DNA of 64,000 nt from Paraburkholderia nodosa DSM 21604 (GTDB lineage: Bacteria > Pseudomonadota > Gammaproteobacteria > Burkholderiales > Burkholderiaceae), in contig NZ_JAFA01000018.1 of assembly GCF_000519185.1 (NCBI RefSeq), positions 105,419-169,418 on the forward strand, read 5' to 3'. Both the position numbers and the translations under genes were made by a program. A model generated the notes under the pieces. It worked only from the letters and a program-made list of their open reading frames with translations, made no database searches and was not told where the DNA came from. Shown here one piece after another: positions 32,731 to 42,836 of the stretch. Every line of letters starts with the position of its first letter. The first letter of the stretch is position 1.

Positions 32731-34631
32731 TTTCCACCCGCCGCCGGCAACTCCACCTGCCCCTGTTGTGACTGGGACTGGGGCGCCTCAGCCGCCTTCT
32801 GCTGCTGAAGCGCCCACATCTGCGCATAGTGTCCGCCCGCGTGCAGCAATTGCGCATGCGTGCCGCGCTCGACGATGCGCCCGTGATCCATCACGATGAT
32901 CTGCTGTGCGTGCACGACGGTCGAGAGCCGGTGCGCGATCACGAGCGTCGTGCGCTCGCGCGCGATCTGGTCGAGCTCGTGCTGGATGGCGCGCTCCGAA
33001 CGCGAATCGAGCGCCGACGTCGCCTCGTCGAACAGCAAAACGGGCGGATTCTTGAGCAGCGTGCGCGCGATCGCCACACGCTGCTTCTCGCCGCCCGAAA
33101 GCTTGAGGCCGCGCTCGCCCACGGACGTGTCGTAGCCCTTGGGCAGGCTCTCGATGAACGCGTGAATGTGCGCCGCGCGCGCCGCCGCGATCACTTCCTC
33201 GCGGCTCGCCGTGGGCCGGCCATAGGCGATGTTGTAATAGATCGAGTCGTTGAACAGCACCGTGTCCTGCGGCACGATGCCGATCGAGGCGCGCAGCGAA
33301 TCCTGCGTCACGTCGCGGATATCCTGGCCGTCGATCGTAATCGCCCCCCCGCTCGCTCGATCGAGATCGTAGAAGCGGAACAGGAGCCGCGCGAGCGTGG
33401 ACTTGCCCGAGCCGCTATGCCCCACCACGGCCGTGGTCGTGCCCGCCGCAATCGTGAAGCTCAGGTCGTGCAGAATCTGGCGCGACGGCTCATACGCGAA
33501 GTTCACGTGCGAAAAGCGTACTTCGCCGCCGCGCACCGCTAGCGCCTGCGCGCCGGGCACGTCGGCCACTTCGCGCTCGACGGTGAGCAGCGTGAACATG
33601 CGGTCCATGTCGGTGAGGCTTTGCTTGAGCTCCCGATACACCACGCCGAGAAAATTCAGCGGAATGTAGAGCTGCAGCATGAAGGTGTTGATGAGCACGA
33701 GGTCGCCGAGCGTGAGCCGCCCCGCCATCACGCCCTGGGTGGCGCGCCAGAGGATGAACACGAGCCCGGTGCCGATGATCGCCTGCTGCCCGAAGTTGAG
33801 CGCGGAAAGCGAGTGCTGCGACTTGATCGCGGCCTGCCGGTAGCGGTGCAGGTTCTCGTCGTAGCGCTTCGTCTCCCACTCTTCGTTGCCGAAGTACTTC
33901 ACGGTCTCGTAGTTGATGAGCGAATCGATTGCGCGTGCGTTGGCGCGCGAATCGAGTTCGTTCATCGTGCGGCGGTAATGCGTGCGCCACTCCGTCACCT
34001 TCACCGTGAACACGATGTACGCCACGAGCGCGATGAGCGTGACGATCGCGTAGTACGCCTCGTACTTCACCACGAAGAAGCCGAGCACGAGGCCCACTTC
34101 CACGAGCGTCGGCAGGATGCTGTAGAGCGAATACGAAATGAGCTGCGTGATGCCGCGCGTGCCGCGCTCGATGTCGCGCGACATGCCGCCCGTCTGCCGT
34201 TCGAGGTGAAAGCGCAGCGAGAGCGCATGCAGATGGCGGAACACCTTGAGCGCGAGCTGGCGCACGGCGCTCTCGGTCACCTTGGAAAACAGGATCTCGC
34301 GCAGCTCGGTGAACAGCGACGTCGACAGACGCACGACGGCGTACGCCACCACGAGCAGTCCGATGCCGCCCGCGAGCACGATGCCGGGCGCGTGCTCCGC
34401 GCGACCGAGCGCCGTGAGATGGCGCACCGAGGCGAGACCGTCGACGATGTGCTTCATCACGATCGGCACGCCGAGGTTGGCCACCTTCGCGCCGATCAGG
34501 CAGGTGAGCGCGAACCCCACGCGCCAACGGTAAGCGGTGAGGTAAGGCAGCAGCGAAACGATCGTCTGCCAGTCGTTGCGCGGCCCGGTGGCGGGCAGCG
34601 CGGGTTCGTTGGAAGCGGGAAAGCGGCGCAT
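32727..34631 (-). CDS. Atm1-type ABC exporter (fused permease and ATPase)
   Basis: The 634-aa half-transporter joins six membrane segments (about 40-330) to one ATPase (about 375-610). The permease part has ETVKYFGNEEWE and the NFGQQAIIGTG and LYIPLNFLGVVYRELKQSL stretches, which mark the Atm1/ABCB7 branch rather than MsbA. The ATPase has Walker A GHSGSGKSTL, signature LSGGEKQRVAIARTLL and Walker B VLLFDEATSALD. Bacterial Atm1-type exporters handle glutathione conjugates or metal-thiol adducts; that role is inferred here. The ATG at 34631 was chosen because the upstream extension is Arg-rich and not conserved-looking. The last 30 residues are Gln-rich. Confidence 0.88.
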   Translation of the reverse strand: MRRFPASNEPALPATGPRNDWQTIVSLLPYLTAYRWRVGFALTCLIGAKVANLGVPIVMKHIVDGLASVRHLTALGRAEHAPGIVLAGGIGLLVVAYAVVRLSTSLFTELREILFSKVTESAVRQLALKVFRHLHALSLRFHLERQTGGMSRDIERGTRGITQLISYSLYSILPTLVEVGLVLGFFVVKYEAYYAIVTLIALVAYIVFTVKVTEWRTHYRRTMNELDSRANARAIDSLINYETVKYFGNEEWETKRYDENLHRYRQAAIKSQHSLSALNFGQQAIIGTGLVFILWRATQGVMAGRLTLGDLVLINTFMLQLYIPLNFLGVVYRELKQSLTDMDRMFTLLTVEREVADVPGAQALAVRGGEVRFSHVNFAYEPSRQILHDLSFTIAAGTTTAVVGHSGSGKSTLARLLFRFYDLDRASGGAITIDGQDIRDVTQDSLRASIGIVPQDTVLFNDSIYYNIAYGRPTASREEVIAAARAAHIHAFIESLPKGYDTSVGERGLKLSGGEKQRVAIARTLLKNPPVLLFDEATSALDSRSERAIQHELDQIARERTTLVIAHRLSTVVHAQQIIVMDHGRIVERGTHAQLLHAGGHYAQMWALQQQKAAEAPQSQSQQGQVELPAAGGN

Positions 34632-34929
34632 GGGGCGAGCGGCGTGATGCCTGTGCCGGGCGGCGCGCCAAGTCCGGTTCGGGAACCGGAAGCTGGCGCG
34701 GCGCAAACGGCACGGCGAGTCATGTGGGGCGGATGTGAGGTTCCTGGCGACGGGTTTCGCGAAGGTGGAGGGCTCTAATCGACCCGCCCGCCGCGCCTTA
34801 GGCTTTCCCGTACAATTCCTGATCGACGTATTGTCGCAGAAGGCGGCGCACGCCGCTGAGCGCCCCACGCCGGCGCGAGGCTAGCGCCGCAACGCCTTGC
34901 GCCGTTCGATCCCTTTTCATGGACGCCCG
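34632..34929. other. Divergent spacer between the Atm1-type exporter and yciA-like gene
   Basis: These 298 bases hold no convincing gene or RNA. Open frames here are extensions of the flanking genes. It should contain promoters for both divergent genes, but I see no strong -10/-35 pair. Confidence 0.4.
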
Positions 34930-35325
34930 ATGACCGACTCCTTCCCGCTCCCCCAAAAATCGCCTGCGCTGCGCGTCGTGCCGCAGCCTTCGGACGCCAA
35001 CGTTCACGGCGACGTCTTCGGCGGCTGGATCATGGCGCAGGTCGACATTGCCGGCTCGATTCCGGCGAGCCGCCGCGCCAACGGACGCGTCGCGACCGTC
35101 GCGGTGAACTCGTTCGTGTTCAAGCAACCGGTGTTCGTGGGCGATCTGCTGAGTTTTTACGCTGATATCGTCAAGACCGGCAACACCTCGGTGACCGTCG
35201 AGGTCGAGGTGTACGCGCAGCGCATGCGCCTCCAGGAGGAAGTCGTCAAGGTGACGGAAGCCACGCTCACCTATGTCGCGACCGGCGCGGACCGCCGCCC
35301 GCGCCAGCTGCCGCCGATCGAATAA
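34930..35325 (+). CDS. YciA-type acyl-CoA thioesterase
   Basis: The 131-aa hotdog-fold protein hydrolyses acyl-CoA thioesters. The family core is visible in NVHGDVFGGWIMAQVDIAG (about 25-43; Asp-containing hotdog active-site helix) and in the FKQPVFVGDLLSFYADIVKTG strand pair. ATG 34930 gives the usual length; a TTG 11 codons earlier is in frame but less likely. It stands alone between a divergent exporter gene and a convergent GGDEF-EAL gene. Chain-length preference cannot be read. Confidence 0.88.
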   Translation: MTDSFPLPQKSPALRVVPQPSDANVHGDVFGGWIMAQVDIAGSIPASRRANGRVATVAVNSFVFKQPVFVGDLLSFYADIVKTGNTSVTVEVEVYAQRMRLQEEVVKVTEATLTYVATGADRRPRQLPPIE

Positions 35326-35330
35326 AGGCA

Positions 35331-35361
35331 ACGGCCGAGGCAATCGCGAACGCCCGGCCGT
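35331..35361 (-). terminator. Hairpin between convergent thioesterase and GGDEF-EAL genes
   Basis: ACGGCCG (35331-35337) pairs with CGGCCGT (35355-35361); with one bulged base the stem extends by three more GC pairs. On the minus strand it is followed by TGCCTTTATT, so it may end the GGDEF-EAL transcript. Confidence 0.42.
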
Positions 35362-35371
35362 AGCGCGGGGC

Positions 35372-38300
35372 TCAATCCGTCCACGCGAGCCCGGGCGTTT
35401 CCTCGTAGGTCGCGCTCGCGCGCAACAGCGCCGCGGCCTCGTCGCCGGGTAGCGGCGGCGCGAAGAAATAGCCTTGCAGCTCGTCGCACGCGCGCGCGCG
35501 CAGGAAGGCGAACTGCGCCGAGGTCTCCACCCCTTCCGCGATCACCTGCAACTGCAGCTCGTGCGCAAGCGCGATGATGGCAGCCGTGATCGTTTCGTCG
35601 TCGCTGCTCGTGCCGATGTCGGCCACGAACGAGCGGTCGATCTTGAGCCGGTCCACAGGCAGACGCTTCAGGTAGCTCAGGCTCGAATAGCCGGTGCCGA
35701 AGTCGTCGATGGCAATGCCGATGCCCAGCGCGTGCAACTCGTTCAACATCGACACGGCTTCTTCGGCATTGCGCATGAGCGTGCTCTCGGTCAGCTCGAT
35801 TTCGAGCCAGCAGGCTTCCAGCCCGGTTTCCTGCAGCACGTCCTTCACGAGTTGCGCAATGTCGCGCTGGTGGAACGTCTTCGCCGAGAAGTTCACGGAC
35901 ACGCGCACGGGCGGCAGCCCCGCGAGCTGCCACGCGCGATTCTGCCGGCAGGCCTCGCGCAGCACCCAGTCGGAGAGCGGGCCGATCAGGCCGCTTTCCT
36001 CGGCCACGGGAATGAACTGCGCAGGCGAGACGAGCCCCACCTCCGGATCGCGCCAGCGCACGAGCGCCTCCATGCCGATGATGCGCCCGCCCTCGATCTC
36101 CACCTGCGGCTGGTAGTGCAGCAGGAACTCGCTGTCGCGCAGCGCCCGGCGCAGGCGCCGCTCCAGATTCAGGCGCGCCCCCACATTCGCGTTCATTTCG
36201 GGCTGGAAGAACTGGAACGTGTTGCGGCCCATGTCCTTCGCGCGGTACATCGCGACGTCGGCCTTCTTCATGAGCGTCTCGGCATCGTTGCCGTCCTGCG
36301 GGTAGACGCTCGCGCCCATGCTGCAGCCCACATACAGCTCGGTGCCGTCGATCCACACCGGCTCCGAGATCAGCGCGCGCGCCCGCTCCATCCAGCCGAT
36401 CAGCGACTTCTCGTCGATGGTGTCGGTAAGCACGATCACGAACTCGTCGCCGCCGTGGCGCGCGACCGTGTCGGTCGTGCGCGTGCAGCGCTGGAGCCGC
36501 TCGGCCACCACACCCAGCAGCCGGTCGCCCACGCTGTGGCCGAGACTGTCGTTGACGTTCTTGAAGCCGTCGAGGTCGATGAACACCACGGCCACGCCCG
36601 TGTCGTGCCGCTGCGCCGCGAGCAGTGCGTGCTGGAGACGGTCGCGCAGCAGGTTGCGGTTGGGCAGCTGCGTGAGGCTGTCGTAGTTCGCCTGGTATTC
36701 GAGCTGCTCCTGGTAGCGGATCAGCTCGGTCACGTCGTTGATGATGCCGATGTGATGCGTGATGCGGCCATCGAGATCGGGCACCGGCGCGATCAGCAAC
36801 TGGTTCCAGAAGAGCGCGCCGTCCTTGCGGTAGTTGCGCAGCACGGCGCTCACTTCGCGATTGGCAAGCAGCGCCTTGCGCACCGCGATGAGTCCGTCCT
36901 GATCGCGGTCGTCGCGCTGCAGGAGGCGGCAGTCCTGGCCGATCACCTCGGCCGGATCGAAGCCCGTGATGCGGCGAAACGCCGGATTCGCGTACTCGAT
37001 CAGATTGCTACCGCCCGGGCCCGGCGCGGTGATCAGAATGGCGTTGACGCACGCGTCGAGCGCGCGGCTTTGCAGGCGCAGCGCGAGGTCGGCGCGCTTG
37101 CTTTCGGTGGTGTCCGAGTACGAGCCGAGCACGCCGATCACGCGGCCGTCGCCGTCGAGCAGCGGCAGCTTGCTCGTGAGCGTCGTGCGGTGCAGGCCAT
37201 CGATCGTGTGGTTGTCCTCGTAGTTGATGCGCGGCAGCCCCGAGTCGATCACCTCGCGGTCCTGTTCGCGCATGCCGTCGGCGTAGGCGCGCCACGGCAG
37301 GTCGTCGTCGGACTTGCCGATGATCTGCTCGGGGTACGCAAGGCCTGCGTCGCGCGCGAAGGTCATATTGCAGCCGAGATAGCGCGACTGCGCGTCCTTC
37401 CAGAAGATGCGCTGCGGGATGTTGTCGATCACCGACTCGAGCATCTGGTTCGAGCGCTGCGCCTCCGCTTCGGCCTTGATCTGCTCGGTCACGTCGTCGG
37501 CGAGCACGAACACGGCGTCGCGGCCGAGGAACGTAAGCGAGTGATGCGAGATGTCGGCGCTGATGATCGAGCCGTCGCGGCGGCGATGGTGCCAGATGCC
37601 GGCCATCATGCGCACATTCTGCGTGACCATGTCCGAGCGCGTCAGATGTTGCTCGAGCCGCGAGACGTCCTCGGTGGGACGGATATCGCGGATCGTCATG
37701 GTGAGGAACTCTTCCTCGCTGTAGCCGTACTGCTGGATCGCGGCGGCGTTCACGGCGAGAAAGCGCAGCGTCTCGCGGTCGAACACGTACATCGGCACTG
37801 GATGCGCGTCGAACAGGCCCTGAAAGCGCTCGCTGCGCAGGCGCATGCCGCTCACGGCGCGCAGCTTCTCGCGGGCGGCGCTCTCGCGCGCGCCGAACGT
37901 GTAGATGAGGAGCGTCGCGCCCGCAAGCATCGTCACGATCAGCAGCAACAGCGCGCGGCCGCCCGAGCGCGCCGAGTCGGCGAGCGCGGCGGCGAGCGCC
38001 AGATCTTCCGCGCGTTGCAGCGACGCGAGCTGCCCGTCGAGCTGATCCACGAGGTTGTCGATGCGGATGTATTCGCCGGCGAGCCACGCGGCCGTGGCCG
38101 GCGCCGGCGTTGCGGCCCCGGCTGCGGGCACTCCGGCGGGCGTTGTCGTTGCCGGGTCAGGCAGCGCAGCGGTCGCCGTGATGGGGTTCTGGGCGCCGTT
38201 TGCCGCGCCGCTCTCGACAGCCGGTGCCACCGTGAGCGTGTCCAGCGTCACGGCACTCGCCGCGTCATCCGCCGCGGCGTGCAGCGGCAAGATCGTGCCA

Positions 38301-38938
38301 GTCACGACATGACCGGCCATGCGCGCGTCTGCGGTGTTTCCGGGTTGAATCGTCTTCGCGGCGGCGGCGTTGCGGGCAAGCGCCTCGCGCGCGCCCCACG
38401 GCGCCGCGGGCGAACGCGCGGCATTCGCGGGCATGGCCGTGCCGAACTCCTGGCTGGCCGCACCGTCGGCTGGCAGAGCCTGCGCTGCCGCGGTCCCGCT
38501 CGCCACCGCCGCCACGGCCGCCTGCCCGCGCTCGTCGGCGACGCGCTGTTCGGCGCGCGCAAGCGTCACGTCGATCTCGCTCGCCATCGCGCTGGCCTGC
38601 CCCGCCAGCGCGTCGAAACGGGCTGCGAGGTCGGCGTTGCCGGCCAGTTCCGCGCGCAGTGAGCGGGCGGTTTCGTCGAGCATGGCGGCGCGCGCGTCGT
38701 GCGCGGCGGCTGACTCCGTCTGGCCCTGTGCTGCGAAACGGCCCAGCGCGCTCACGCCGCTGCCAAGCGCATCGCGATAGCGGTCGAGGTCGTGACGGAT
38801 CGTCGCCGCCTGGCTCGCGCGCAGGTCGATCTCGCGCTGACCGTCGATCTGCGTCCACGCGACAAAAGCGTTCGCGCCAACGGCCGCCGCGACGACGGCC
38901 AGATTGATGAGTTGGCGCTTCGAAAAAAGAAGGTTCAT
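35372..38938 (-). CDS. Membrane-bound PAS-GGDEF-EAL cyclic-di-GMP enzyme
   Basis: This 1188-aa protein joins a sensory part to both a diguanylate cyclase and a phosphodiesterase domain. TM1 is at about 12-30 and TM2 at about 327-346; between them is a roughly 295-residue periplasmic part that is Ala-rich and low-complexity in its second half. Two to three PAS domains follow (about 365-740). The GGDEF motif RHGGDEF is intact near 830 and has an RTTD inhibitory site five residues upstream. The EAL domain (about 935-1175) has MEALVRW, ELTESTLM and DDFGTGYSSL, so both activities look possible. Which one dominates cannot be read. It may influence EPS production encoded elsewhere in the window (inference). 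Confidence 0.93.
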   Translation of the reverse strand: MNLLFSKRQLINLAVVAAAVGANAFVAWTQIDGQREIDLRASQAATIRHDLDRYRDALGSGVSALGRFAAQGQTESAAAHDARAAMLDETARSLRAELAGNADLAARFDALAGQASAMASEIDVTLARAEQRVADERGQAAVAAVASGTAAAQALPADGAASQEFGTAMPANAARSPAAPWGAREALARNAAAAKTIQPGNTADARMAGHVVTGTILPLHAAADDAASAVTLDTLTVAPAVESGAANGAQNPITATAALPDPATTTPAGVPAAGAATPAPATAAWLAGEYIRIDNLVDQLDGQLASLQRAEDLALAAALADSARSGGRALLLLIVTMLAGATLLIYTFGARESAAREKLRAVSGMRLRSERFQGLFDAHPVPMYVFDRETLRFLAVNAAAIQQYGYSEEEFLTMTIRDIRPTEDVSRLEQHLTRSDMVTQNVRMMAGIWHHRRRDGSIISADISHHSLTFLGRDAVFVLADDVTEQIKAEAEAQRSNQMLESVIDNIPQRIFWKDAQSRYLGCNMTFARDAGLAYPEQIIGKSDDDLPWRAYADGMREQDREVIDSGLPRINYEDNHTIDGLHRTTLTSKLPLLDGDGRVIGVLGSYSDTTESKRADLALRLQSRALDACVNAILITAPGPGGSNLIEYANPAFRRITGFDPAEVIGQDCRLLQRDDRDQDGLIAVRKALLANREVSAVLRNYRKDGALFWNQLLIAPVPDLDGRITHHIGIINDVTELIRYQEQLEYQANYDSLTQLPNRNLLRDRLQHALLAAQRHDTGVAVVFIDLDGFKNVNDSLGHSVGDRLLGVVAERLQRCTRTTDTVARHGGDEFVIVLTDTIDEKSLIGWMERARALISEPVWIDGTELYVGCSMGASVYPQDGNDAETLMKKADVAMYRAKDMGRNTFQFFQPEMNANVGARLNLERRLRRALRDSEFLLHYQPQVEIEGGRIIGMEALVRWRDPEVGLVSPAQFIPVAEESGLIGPLSDWVLREACRQNRAWQLAGLPPVRVSVNFSAKTFHQRDIAQLVKDVLQETGLEACWLEIELTESTLMRNAEEAVSMLNELHALGIGIAIDDFGTGYSSLSYLKRLPVDRLKIDRSFVADIGTSSDDETITAAIIALAHELQLQVIAEGVETSAQFAFLRARACDELQGYFFAPPLPGDEAAALLRASATYEETPGLAWTD

Positions 38939-39080
38939 GAATGCCGAGCGTCGTTCGCGCCCGCGCCGTGAGCGCGGGATGATGGGTCACGACTGCGCGC
39001 GACCGGTCGGCGCCTGACGCGCCAACCCGAAATAACGGCAGGGCCGGCCGGGTCTTGAGGGTAAATGTGGAGAAAGAAGC

Positions 39081-39115
39081 GGAAAACGACCCGCGGCGGC
39101 GCAAGGCAGCCGCGG
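39081..39115 (-). terminator. Probable terminator after the nitrate-reductase-associated gene
   Basis: CCGCGGC (39091-39097) and GCCGCGG (39109-39115) form a 7-bp GC stem. On the minus strand it is followed by GTCGTTTTCC, a short T tract. It lies 72 bases after the stop of the gene ending at 39187 and before the GGDEF-EAL gene. Confidence 0.48.
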
Positions 39116-39186
39116 TTAGCGGGAATCGGGTAGGGATCGGCTATGAATCGTGGCGGGCAGCATCGGCGGGAAACAGCGGCTAAAAA

Positions 39187-39669
39187 TCAGCGCGGCACCG
39201 CCAGCCCGAACTCGTGCATCGCCGGCGCGAAGTCGTGATTGCCCTCCGGTTTGCGCGCGAGCTTCGCAAGCACGTAGCGCCGGAACGGGTCGAGCTGCGC
39301 CCAGTCTTCGAGGCCGGGCGCCTGCAGGCTGGCAAGCTCGGATTGAAGCGCAATGCCGCCCGGCACCGCGTTCACGTCACGCCAGGCCGGTGCTTCTTCG
39401 GGAGCGAACCATTCGGGTTCGACGTTCGCGTGCGTGCGCATCATCTCGAAGAGCGCGTGGTCGAAATTGGGCTCGATTTGCGTGTCCTCGTCCACGGGGA
39501 AACACGCCAGCAGCCGGCGGTCCTCATAGGGCAGCAACTGCCATTGCGCGAGAGAAATGCGCAGACCAAAACGATCCAGGTTGAAGCGCACGCACATCGG
39601 GATATAGGTGAGGTTTTCCGACGAGTCGACCTCGAACCGGAAAAGCAGCGGAGCTTCGTTCAATGCCAT
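39187..39669 (-). CDS. Nitrate-reductase-associated conserved protein family
   Basis: The 160-aa soluble protein starts at ATG 39669 (MALNEAPLLFRFEVD). It looks like the conserved hypothetical family that in cyanobacteria and some proteobacteria lies near nitrate reductase and molybdopterin genes. Visible family-like segments are IPMCVRFNLDRFGLRISLAQW and LDPFRRYVLAKLARKPEGNHDF. No catalytic motif is evident and the biochemical role is unknown. Here it is divergent from fdhD, whose product also serves a molybdoenzyme, which fits the family's Mo-enzyme link. The family name is from memory of its sequence pattern, so moderate confidence. Confidence 0.7.
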   Translation of the reverse strand: MALNEAPLLFRFEVDSSENLTYIPMCVRFNLDRFGLRISLAQWQLLPYEDRRLLACFPVDEDTQIEPNFDHALFEMMRTHANVEPEWFAPEEAPAWRDVNAVPGGIALQSELASLQAPGLEDWAQLDPFRRYVLAKLARKPEGNHDFAPAMHEFGLAVPR

Positions 39670-39844
39670 GACGGTATCCTCGCGAGGCGGACATAAGCGC
39701 GGGCGGCCCGCTTGAGGTATTTTAGAACCTTCCGCGCGCGGCGCGGCCCCGCTGTCCCCCGGCGGCGCTGCGGTACCGCGCCGCACAAGGACCGATGGAG
39801 TTTTGCGCTTGCCCACCTCGACCCGCACCCCAACCCCCACGCCA

Positions 39845-40714
39845 ATGAGCACCGCAAACCGGCCGCAGATCACGACGACGCATCCGCCGACGCATCCCCT
39901 CGAAACCGAAGGCCAGCCTGGCGCCATCGAATTGCGCGTGCATCGGCACCGCGGCGGCGGCGTGGAAACGCGTGAGGACCACGTGGGCCAGGAATGGCCC
40001 GTCGCGCTCGTCTTCAACGGCATTTCGCACGCGGTCATGATGTGCACGCCGCGCGACCTCGAAGCGTTCGCCGTGGGCTTCGCGATCTCCGAAGGCATCG
40101 TCGGGCGCAATGCCGACATTCAGGACATCGAGGTGTACTGGCACGCAGAGTCGGATCTGCCGCACGCCGAAGTCCACTTGACCGTGGTGCAGCAGGCGTT
40201 CGTCGAACTCAAGGAAAAGCGCCGCGCACTCGCCGGACGCAGCGGCTGCGGCGTGTGCGGCATCGAGAGCATCGACCTGCTCGATCTCGAACCCGAGCAG
40301 GTGCCCGACACGGGCTTCGCCGCGCGCCTCGCACCTGACGCCATCGCGCGCGCCGCACGCGAGTTGCCGCAGCATCAGGCGCTCACGAAACTCACCGGCG
40401 GCCTGCACGCGGCCGCCTGGTGCGACGAAAACGGCGCGATCCTGCGCGCCTTCGAGGACGTGGGCCGCCACAACGCGCTCGACAAGCTCATCGGCCAGCT
40501 CGTGATGGAGCGCGCCGACACGCAGCAGGGCTTCGTCTTCCTCTCGAGCCGCGCGAGCTACGAACTGGTGCGCAAGGCCGCGCGCGTGGGCATTCCGATG
40601 GTCGCGACGATCTCGGCGCCCTCCTCGCTTGCCATCGCCATTGCAAAGCGCGCCGGACTACGGCTCGTGAGCTTTTGCCGCGAGTCCGGGTACGTCGATT
40701 ACGAAACGGCCTGA
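39845..40714 (+). CDS. fdhD: Formate dehydrogenase accessory sulfurtransferase FdhD
   Basis: FdhD passes sulfur from a cysteine desulfurase to the Mo-bis-MGD cofactor of formate dehydrogenase. The chosen ATG at 39845 gives 289 aa; an in-frame TTG at 39803 is an alternative. The sulfur-relay motif GRSGCGVCG gives Cys135 and Cys138, and the later FEDVGRHNALDKLIG and SSRASYELVRKAARVGIP segments are family hallmarks. The first 30 residues are Thr/Pro-rich and poorly conserved. No formate dehydrogenase subunit is in the window, so the client is encoded elsewhere. It converges on the enoyl-CoA hydratase gene with a 14-base gap. Confidence 0.92.
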   Translation: MSTANRPQITTTHPPTHPLETEGQPGAIELRVHRHRGGGVETREDHVGQEWPVALVFNGISHAVMMCTPRDLEAFAVGFAISEGIVGRNADIQDIEVYWHAESDLPHAEVHLTVVQQAFVELKEKRRALAGRSGCGVCGIESIDLLDLEPEQVPDTGFAARLAPDAIARAARELPQHQALTKLTGGLHAAAWCDENGAILRAFEDVGRHNALDKLIGQLVMERADTQQGFVFLSSRASYELVRKAARVGIPMVATISAPSSLAIAIAKRAGLRLVSFCRESGYVDYETA

Positions 40715-40728
40715 AGCGCCGTTAGCGC

Positions 40729-41499
40729 TCAATCGAACTGCCGGAAATCCGGCCTGCGCTTTTCGAGGAAAGCCGTGAACGCCTCGCGTGCTTCGGGTGC
40801 GAGCAGCATCTTGCCGAAGTGCACGAACTCTTCGCTCATGCGCGTCTTGATCTCGTGCGTATCCGCGCGCTTCATGAGCGACTTCGTCACGCGCAGCGAC
40901 GAGGCGGGCAGCGCCACGAGCTTCGCAAGTTGGCCGCTAACGAACGCGTCGAGTTCGGCCGCCGGCAGCACGCGGTTCACGAAGCCCATGCGATGCGCTT
41001 CCGCCGCATCGAAGGTCTCGCCGAGCAGCAGCTTTTCCGCCGCGCCCTGGTGGCCCGCAATACGCGGCAGCAGCAGCGACGAAGCCGCTTCGGGGCACAG
41101 CCCGAGTTGCGCGAACGGCACGGCAAAACGCGCGTTGTCGGCCGCGTAGACCATGTCGCAATGCAGCAGCAGCGTCGTCCCCACACCGATCGCCGGCCCT
41201 TTCACCGCGGCGACGAGCGGTTTCTCGCAAGCCGCGATGGCGTCGAGAAAGCGGATCACGGGCGAATCGGCGCCCGCGGGCGGCCCCTTCAGAAAGTCTT
41301 CGATGTCGTTGCCGGCCGTGAAGATCTCGGCGTGGCCGCGCAGCAGCACCGCGCGCACCGAGGCGTCCTTGTTCGCGCCGGTGAGCGCGTCGGCCATCGC
41401 CTGATACATCGCGGGCGTGAGCGCGTTCTTGCGCACGGGCCGGTCGATGGTGATCGTGAGCACGCCGTTTTCGTGTGCTAGCAGGATTTCGTTGCTCAT
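40729..41499 (-). CDS. Enoyl-CoA hydratase/isomerase family protein
   Basis: The 256-aa crotonase-fold protein has the oxyanion-hole segment EIFTAGNDIEDFL (about 60-72) and the second segment VKGPAIGVGTTLLLHCD (about 98-114). The position of the usual second catalytic glutamate (LCPEAASSLLLPR, about 132-144) carries a Glu. Start ATG 41499 has GAGGAGA upstream, which decides against the in-frame start six codons earlier. A good terminator separates it from the fadA-type gene, so it is transcribed separately. Hydratase versus isomerase activity is undecided. Confidence 0.85.
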   Translation of the reverse strand: MSNEILLAHENGVLTITIDRPVRKNALTPAMYQAMADALTGANKDASVRAVLLRGHAEIFTAGNDIEDFLKGPPAGADSPVIRFLDAIAACEKPLVAAVKGPAIGVGTTLLLHCDMVYAADNARFAVPFAQLGLCPEAASSLLLPRIAGHQGAAEKLLLGETFDAAEAHRMGFVNRVLPAAELDAFVSGQLAKLVALPASSLRVTKSLMKRADTHEIKTRMSEEFVHFGKMLLAPEAREAFTAFLEKRRPDFRQFD

Positions 41500-41531
41500 G
41501 TGCCTGTCTCCTCGCATCCCAATCGTGATAC

Positions 41532-41568
41532 GAAAAACGGTCCGCAGACCGCGAAGTCTGCGAACCGT
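41532..41568 (-). terminator. Rho-independent terminator after the fadA-type gene
   Basis: ACGGTCCGCAGAC (41537-41549) pairs with GTCTGCGAACCGT (41556-41568) with one mismatch and a six-base loop. On the minus strand the stem is followed by TTTTT (41533-41537). It closes the fadE-fadN-fadA operon. Confidence 0.85.
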
Positions 41569-41602
41569 GTCGATAACGCCAATGCGCTAATCAGATGAAC
41601 GC

Positions 41603-42802
<1,200 letters not shown>

Positions 42803-42836
42803 CTCTTACTCCAGTATCTGGTGTGCGTCGTGCCGC

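Noticed and set aside
35474..38662. 1062-codon plus-strand frame opposite the GGDEF-EAL gene
   Set aside because: No family features; shadow of a GC-rich gene with intact catalytic motifs on the other strand.
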